64,000 nucleotides of DNA. Source: Devosia lucknowensis (lineage in GTDB: Bacteria > Pseudomonadota > Alphaproteobacteria > Rhizobiales > Devosiaceae). The stretch covers positions 1,674,001 through 1,738,000 of the forward strand of contig NZ_FXWK01000001.1 of the NCBI RefSeq assembly GCF_900177655.1, written 5' to 3'. The position numbers and the translations under genes were made by a program. A model generated the notes under the pieces. The model saw nothing but the letters and a program-made list of their open reading frames with translations, was not told the DNA's origin and did not search any database. Below, piece after piece: positions 59,697 through 64,000 of this stretch; position 1 is the first letter of the stretch, and every line of letters begins with the position of its first letter.

Positions 59697-60482
59697 TTAC
59701 TGAAGAATGGCGATATCGCTTATCGAGCCCTCGACACCCTCGATCGCGCCCCAAGCCTCGGCGGCTCCTGTTTCGAGGTCCACGGTATGCAGAACGTTGT
59801 CGACCACCAGATAGGCGGTGTTGGTCAGGTCCTCGGTGGCGGCGATATCCAAGGCATAGCTCGAGCCCTCAACCCCCAGCTTGCCAATGGCCTTGAGCGT
59901 ACCGTCATTGGGCGCAACCTGCTGGATCAGCGCGGCGATGGTTGCGTCGATGTCGTACATGGCCGTCGCTTCCGGCTTGCCGATCGAGTTGGTATAGGCA
60001 GCGGCAACGATTGCCGGCGTCTCACCCTCGTGCATGTCGCCGGCCTCGAACGCGAGCGAGCCATCGACGGTGACCATGCCGTCATCGACGTTGACGCGAT
60101 GATTGGTGCCATCAGTTCCCATCAGACGGAGACGATCGGCCATGGGATTGAAGTCGACGATGGCACCCTCATAGTTCGGGAGCTTTTCGGAGAGCGTGGA
60201 CTTCACCGTTGCAGCACCAGTCGCGGTATCGATGGTGACGACTTCGCCAGCGAGCGAAACACCGTAGAGCATCTTGTCGGCAGGCCGCACGTCAATACCT
60301 GCGAGGCCATCGACGCCGGTGACCTCCATGGTTCCCGAGACGGCGCGGGTTTCGGTGTCGAACATCACCAGGGTCTTGCCGTCGACAAGTCCGACGGCGG
60401 GGGCTGCATGCGCAGATGCCGCGAATGCGGTCGACGATGCCAGAACGGCTGCAAGCAGTGTAAGACGGGCGGTAGCAGTCAC
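59697..60482 (-). CDS. DUF4394 exported protein
   Basis: Protein of 261 residues with a signal peptide (about 1-26, FAASAHAAP) and repeated beta-strand units (LVDGKTLVMFDTETRAVSGT; YGVSLAGEVVTIDTATGAA) typical of DUF4394, a propeller-like family of unknown function. The GTG start at 60482 lies behind GAGGAGAC. It occupies the slot between mraY and ftsW where murD normally sits, and is set off by a hairpin downstream and a palindrome upstream, so it is likely an independent inserted unit. Confidence 0.88.
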   Translation of the reverse strand: MTATARLTLLAAVLASSTAFAASAHAAPAVGLVDGKTLVMFDTETRAVSGTMEVTGVDGLAGIDVRPADKMLYGVSLAGEVVTIDTATGAATVKSTLSEKLPNYEGAIVDFNPMADRLRLMGTDGTNHRVNVDDGMVTVDGSLAFEAGDMHEGETPAIVAAAYTNSIGKPEATAMYDIDATIAALIQQVAPNDGTLKAIGKLGVEGSSYALDIAATEDLTNTAYLVVDNVLHTVDLETGAAEAWGAIEGVEGSISDIAILQ

Positions 60483-60590
60483 GGAAAGTCTCCTCGTTTT
60501 CGGCCGTTGCTTCGGCCGGGGGATGGCTGTGGGACGAACGCTATCGTCACCTGCAGCTACGAGTGAGATTGACCATGGGTTTCGGGAGAG

Positions 60591-60612
60591 CGGATCACGG
60601 CGCCGTGATCCG
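60591..60612. repeat. 22-bp perfect palindrome between mraY and the DUF4394 gene
   Basis: CGGATCACGGC followed directly by GCCGTGATCCG. No U-run follows on the minus strand. It begins 8 bp after the mraY stop and lies about 110 bp before the DUF4394 start, so it may be an operator or a scar of insertion. Confidence 0.6.
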
Positions 60613-60619
60613 TCGACTT

Positions 60620-61705
60620 TTATCGAAGCTTGAGGCTGGATAGCCCAATCAGCGCGAGCACGAAGGAAATGATCCAGAACCGGATCACCACCTGGCTCTC
60701 GGTCCAGCCCAGATGCTCGAAGTGATGGTGGATCGGCGCCATCTTGAACACGCGCTTGCCCGTGAGCCTGAACGATGTGACCTGCACGATCACCGACACC
60801 GTCTCGAGCACGAAGAGACCGCCAATGATGGCCAGCACGATCTCGTGCTTGGTAGCAACGGCGATTGTGCCGAGTGCGCCGCCCAGGGCCAGCGACCCGG
60901 TATCACCCATGAAGATTTGGGCCGGCGGTGCGTTGAACCACAGGAAGCCAAGGCCCGCACCAATCAGCGCGCCGCACACGACCGCCAGCTCGGCGGTGCC
61001 GGGAACAGAGTTCAGGAGCAGGTAGTCGGCATAATTCTGCGAGCCGACGAGGTAGGCGATGAGGCCAAAACACGCCGCAGCGACCATGACCGGGACGATG
61101 GCGAGGCCATCGAGACCGTCGGTCAGGTTCACTGAATTGCCCGCCGCCACCACGACGAAGCCGCCGAAAAGGATGTAGAAATAACCCAGATTGACCGCGA
61201 GGTCCTTGACGAAGGGGAACAGCAGCGATGTGCCGTAGGCTCCCGACGCCAGCTGCGAGATGGCGAAGGCGGCAATACCGCCGATCAGCGCCTCGAGGAT
61301 CAGCCGTTGCTTGGAGCCAAACCCGGCATGGCTCATGCGCTTGACCTTGAGATAGTCGTCGTAAAAGCCGATGGCACCAAAGCCGACAGTGACGAACAGG
61401 ACCACCCATACATAGCCGTTGCTGAGGTTGGACCACAGCAACGTGGAGATCACCGCGCCCGACAAGATCATCAGGCCGCCCATGGTGGGCGTACCCTTCT
61501 TGGTCAACAGGTGTCCCGCCGGTCCGTCCTCACGGATGGGCTGGCCGCGTCCCTGCTTGACGCGCAGCAGCGCGATCATTCCCGGCCCGAACAGGAAGAC
61601 GAAGAACAGCGCCGTCACCACCGCACCTGCCGTTCGGAAGGTGATGTAGCGGAAGACGTTGAATGCGGCGAGTTGTTCGCCCAGCAGGCCGAGGAAATAG
61701 AGCAT
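60620..61705 (-). CDS. mraY: Phospho-N-acetylmuramoyl-pentapeptide transferase
   Basis: Integral membrane enzyme making lipid I, 361 residues with about ten helices. Conserved [13 protein letters not shown] (about 68), [15 protein letters not shown] (Asp-rich site, about 114), [10 protein letters not shown] (about 197) and the [15 protein letters not shown] segment near 325. Confidence 0.97.
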   Translation of the reverse strand: MLYFLGLLGEQLAAFNVFRYITFRTAGAVVTALFFVFLFGPGMIALLRVKQGRGQPIREDGPAGHLLTKKGTPTMGGLMILSGAVISTLLWSNLSNGYVWVVLFVTVGFGAIGFYDDYLKVKRMSHAGFGSKQRLILEALIGGIAAFAISQLASGAYGTSLLFPFVKDLAVNLGYFYILFGGFVVVAAGNSVNLTDGLDGLAIVPVMVAAACFGLIAYLVGSQNYADYLLLNSVPGTAELAVVCGALIGAGLGFLWFNAPPAQIFMGDTGSLALGGALGTIAVATKHEIVLAIIGGLFVLETVSVIVQVTSFRLTGKRVFKMAPIHHHFEHLGWTESQVVIRFWIISFVLALIGLSSLKLR

Positions 61706-61731
61706 TCTGGATGGCTACTCTTGTGAGTGTG

Positions 61732-63123
61732 TCAGCTCTGCGAAAAGCGCGACTTGATATCGGCGACGAGGCGGGAAAGCCCGACGCCGTTGGACCCTTT
61801 GACCATGATTGCGTCGCCATAGGCAAGATCGGCGACGATACCGTCCACGGCTTCCGCGATGGTGGCGGCATGACTGGCCACCAGATGTGGCGGGAGTGCG
61901 GCGGCAAGCTGCGCCATGCTGGTTCCGACGAGGTGCACCCTCTCTGCTCCACTTGCCTTGACGGCATCCGCCAGCCCCCCATGAAGCTGCGGCGCAGCGT
62001 CGCCAAGCTCGAGCATGTCACCCAGGACGACCACCTTGCGGCCACCTGGCGGCTCGATCGATGCCAGCACGTCGAGCGCTGCCTGCATGGACGCCGTGTT
62101 GGCGTTGTAACTTTCGTCGATCAACAGCAACGGCTTTTCCGCCGGACCAAGTGCCAGCCGCTGGCCACGGCCGGGCTGTGCGCCGAACCCGGCCAGGGCC
62201 CGGAGCGCCACCTCGGCCTCGATGCCGGCAATGTGCGACACGGCAAGCGCGGCGGTGGCATTGGCGAGCATGTGCCGTCCGGCAACGCCCAGCGCCAGCG
62301 CATACCGTTCGTCGCCATGAACGATGGTCGCAAAGCTTCGGTCGGCGGCAGTTTCCACCTCGGTGATTTGCCAATCGACGCCGCGGGCGAAACCATAGGT
62401 GATGACCTTGCCGATGCCGGCCGCAGTCGCTGCTTCGAGCAGTATGCCGATCTGAGGATGGTCGCCGTTGAGGACGGCCGTACCACCCTGTTCGACACCG
62501 TCGAAGATTTCCGCCTTGGCGCGCGCGATGTTTTCGAGACTGCCCAGCTTTTCGAGGTGTGCCGGTGCAATCGTCGTGATGACCGCCACGTGCGGTCGAA
62601 CCAGCTGGCTCAGCGGGCGGATCTCGTCGGGTGCGCTCATGCCCATTTCGAAGACGCCGAACTGCGCTGTCTCTGGCATTCGCGCCAGCATCAGCGGCAC
62701 ACCCCAATGATTGTTGAAGCTCTTGATCGATGCATGGGTTTGCCCGGCGGCCTCGAACACCACCCGCAACGCCTCTTTTGTCGTGGTCTTGCCCACACTT
62801 CCGGTGACGCCGACAATGAAGCCGCGGCTGCGCTGTCGCGCCGCGCGGGCGATGTCGGTCAATCCCTCGAGGGCATCATCGACAACGATGCGCCCCGCAC
62901 CCTCGCCGCGGCCGACCAGGGCGGCAACTGCGCCATTGGCAAGCGCGGTATCCACGAAATCGTGGCCGTCGAAGCGATCGCCCTTGATGGCGACGAAGAG
63001 CGCGTCCTCCCCCAGCTCCCGGCTATCGATGGAGATGGCGTTGATCTCGGTGGCAGGCACGCCTGTTGCCCGGCCACCCGTAGCAGCAAGGATAGCGTCG
63101 AGGGTGAAGAGAGGTGGGGTCAT
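61732..63123 (-). CDS. murF: UDP-MurNAc-tripeptide D-Ala-D-Ala ligase
   Basis: Adds D-Ala-D-Ala to the stem tripeptide, 463 residues. ATP loop GVTGSVGKTTTKEALR (about 110), SFNNHWGVPL (about 137) and DESYNANTASM (about 322) are all MurF-typical. The start at 63123 gives MTPPLFTLDAIL; the open frame continues upstream to 63204 without similarity. 26 bp separate it from mraY. Confidence 0.96.
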   Translation of the reverse strand: MTPPLFTLDAILAATGGRATGVPATEINAISIDSRELGEDALFVAIKGDRFDGHDFVDTALANGAVAALVGRGEGAGRIVVDDALEGLTDIARAARQRSRGFIVGVTGSVGKTTTKEALRVVFEAAGQTHASIKSFNNHWGVPLMLARMPETAQFGVFEMGMSAPDEIRPLSQLVRPHVAVITTIAPAHLEKLGSLENIARAKAEIFDGVEQGGTAVLNGDHPQIGILLEAATAAGIGKVITYGFARGVDWQITEVETAADRSFATIVHGDERYALALGVAGRHMLANATAALAVSHIAGIEAEVALRALAGFGAQPGRGQRLALGPAEKPLLLIDESYNANTASMQAALDVLASIEPPGGRKVVVLGDMLELGDAAPQLHGGLADAVKASGAERVHLVGTSMAQLAAALPPHLVASHAATIAEAVDGIVADLAYGDAIMVKGSNGVGLSRLVADIKSRFSQS

Positions 63124-63223
63124 GATTGCTCGCCGCGCCGACAGAAAGGTGGTCTGGGATACGCCCAGACCCTCCTGTGCCGCAACCCCCACCGAGCGGA
63201 TCAAACCGACGTGGGTACAGAGC

Positions 63224-64000
63224 CTAGCCGCGCACGGCGGCCAGTACTTCCTCGTGGTCGGAAAAATGCGACTTGGTTGTGCCGATGATCTGGTAGGTCT
63301 CGTGCCCCTTGCCCGCCACCAGCAGCACGTCTCCGGGCTTGAGCGATTTCACCGCCGTCTCGATCGCCTGCTTGCGATCGGCGATTTCCTTTGCGCCCTT
63401 GGCGCCAGCGAGCACCTCGGCACGGATCGATGCAGCATCTTCCGTGCGCGGATTGTCGTCCGTGACGATCACCACATCAGCCATCTCGCTGGCGATCTCG
63501 CCCATTTGTGGTCGCTTGCCCTTGTCGCGATCACCACCGCAGCCGAAAACCACCTGCAGCTTGTTTTTGGCATAGGGACGCAGCGTCTTGAGCGCCATGC
63601 GCAGCGCTTCCGGCTTGTGCGAGTAATCGACGAAAATGGCCGCGCCATTGTGTTCAGCAACAAGTTCCAGCCGGCCACGCGCACCGACCAGCTCGGGCAG
63701 CGCGGCAAAGGCCGCAGTCTTGTCGACGCCCGACGACATGGCCAGGGCGGCCGCAATCAGGGCATTCGATACCTGGAACTCGCCGGGGATCGGCAGGTGG
63801 AAGTTGACCTTCTCGCCGATGTGCCGCACCTCGACACGCTGCCCATAACCCTCGGGCTCGATCGAGAGGATTTCAATATAGGCGCCTTCCCGCCCGACGG
63901 TCAGCAGCGTCGCGCTTGCCGAAAGCGCTGCGAACATGAACTGCTCATGCTCCGGATCGTCGACATTGACGATGGCTGCCCCGCCATCGACCAGGAGGTC
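63224..64000 (-). CDS. murE: UDP-MurNAc-dipeptide meso-DAP ligase, N-terminus outside window
   Basis: The C-terminal 258 residues of MurE are visible; the frame is open to the window edge. It contains IFVDYSHKPEALRMAL, VFGCGGDRDKGKRPQMG and DNPRTEDAASI, the DNPR motif that recognises meso-diaminopimelate, and ends LLVAGKGHETYQ plus a short tail. Gram-negative A1-gamma peptidoglycan is therefore expected. Confidence 0.95.
   Translation of the reverse strand, partial: DLLVDGGAAIVNVDDPEHEQFMFAALSASATLLTVGREGAYIEILSIEPEGYGQRVEVRHIGEKVNFHLPIPGEFQVSNALIAAALAMSSGVDKTAAFAALPELVGARGRLELVAEHNGAAIFVDYSHKPEALRMALKTLRPYAKNKLQVVFGCGGDRDKGKRPQMGEIASEMADVVIVTDDNPRTEDAASIRAEVLAGAKGAKEIADRKQAIETAVKSLKPGDVLLVAGKGHETYQIIGTTKSHFSDHEEVLAAVRG

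Noticed and set aside
59697..60482. A divergent MurD in the mraY-ftsW slot
   Set aside because: The product has a signal peptide and beta-propeller-like repeats, with no ATP loop or Mur-ligase motif.

Overview
The window reads as a chromosomal segment of a high-GC alphaproteobacterium of the Hyphomicrobiales type. The main pointers are a two-piece (permuted) tmRNA gene, the alphaproteobacterial SspB variant, a division/cell-wall (dcw) cluster ending ftsQ-ftsA-ftsZ-lpxC, and a meso-diaminopimelate-type MurE. A Devosia-like member is my guess from the overall gene mix, not something the sequence proves. No CRISPR array, prophage, insertion sequence, rRNA or tRNA was seen.

Bases 1-11010 hold a divergent catabolic locus. 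To the left run a BNR/sialidase-fold protein, a PdxA2-type dehydrogenase, a DapA-family lyase and an iron alcohol dehydrogenase cut by the window edge. To the right run a family-5 solute-binding protein, two permeases, a double-domain ABC ATPase, a DUF1537 acid-sugar kinase and a FadR-type GntR regulator. PdxA2 plus DUF1537 is the known pair for four-carbon acid sugars such as D-threonate, so this looks like import and breakdown of a sugar-acid-like compound.

Bases 11014-20370 hold a second importer locus on the minus strand. Its order of transcription is an AtuA-family protein, a separate AtuA-like small protein, a binding protein, two permeases, two ATPases and a carboxylesterase, tightly spaced with mostly 4-bp ATGA overlaps. 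A divergent GntR gene faces it across two perfect palindromes. Bases 20362-23546 are a PAS-LuxR regulator divergent from a 3-oxoacid CoA-transferase pair and a thiolase, a ketone-body or acetoacetate module.

Bases 23556-48655 are mixed housekeeping genes: GNAT, DUF4424, MazG-like and thyA, a YkgJ-type metal-cluster protein, an exported hydrolase and a nuclease. The tmRNA gene then lies directly upstream of sspB, the adaptor that hands tmRNA-tagged proteins to ClpXP, and sspB carries a textbook-like EcfG stress promoter. There follow an AsmA protein, a PHO-box-controlled exported phytase/esterase-like protein, a UvrD helicase, PrmA, two 43-residue paralogous small proteins, aminopeptidase P, LigA and RecN.

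Bases 48819-64000 are the cell-envelope block on the minus strand. Transcription runs murE, murF, mraY, a DUF4394 gene, ftsW, murG, murC, ddl, ftsQ, ftsA, ftsZ, lpxC and bamD. Two genes expected in this series are absent from their usual places: murD (a DUF4394 gene sits between mraY and ftsW) and murB (murC runs directly into ddl).
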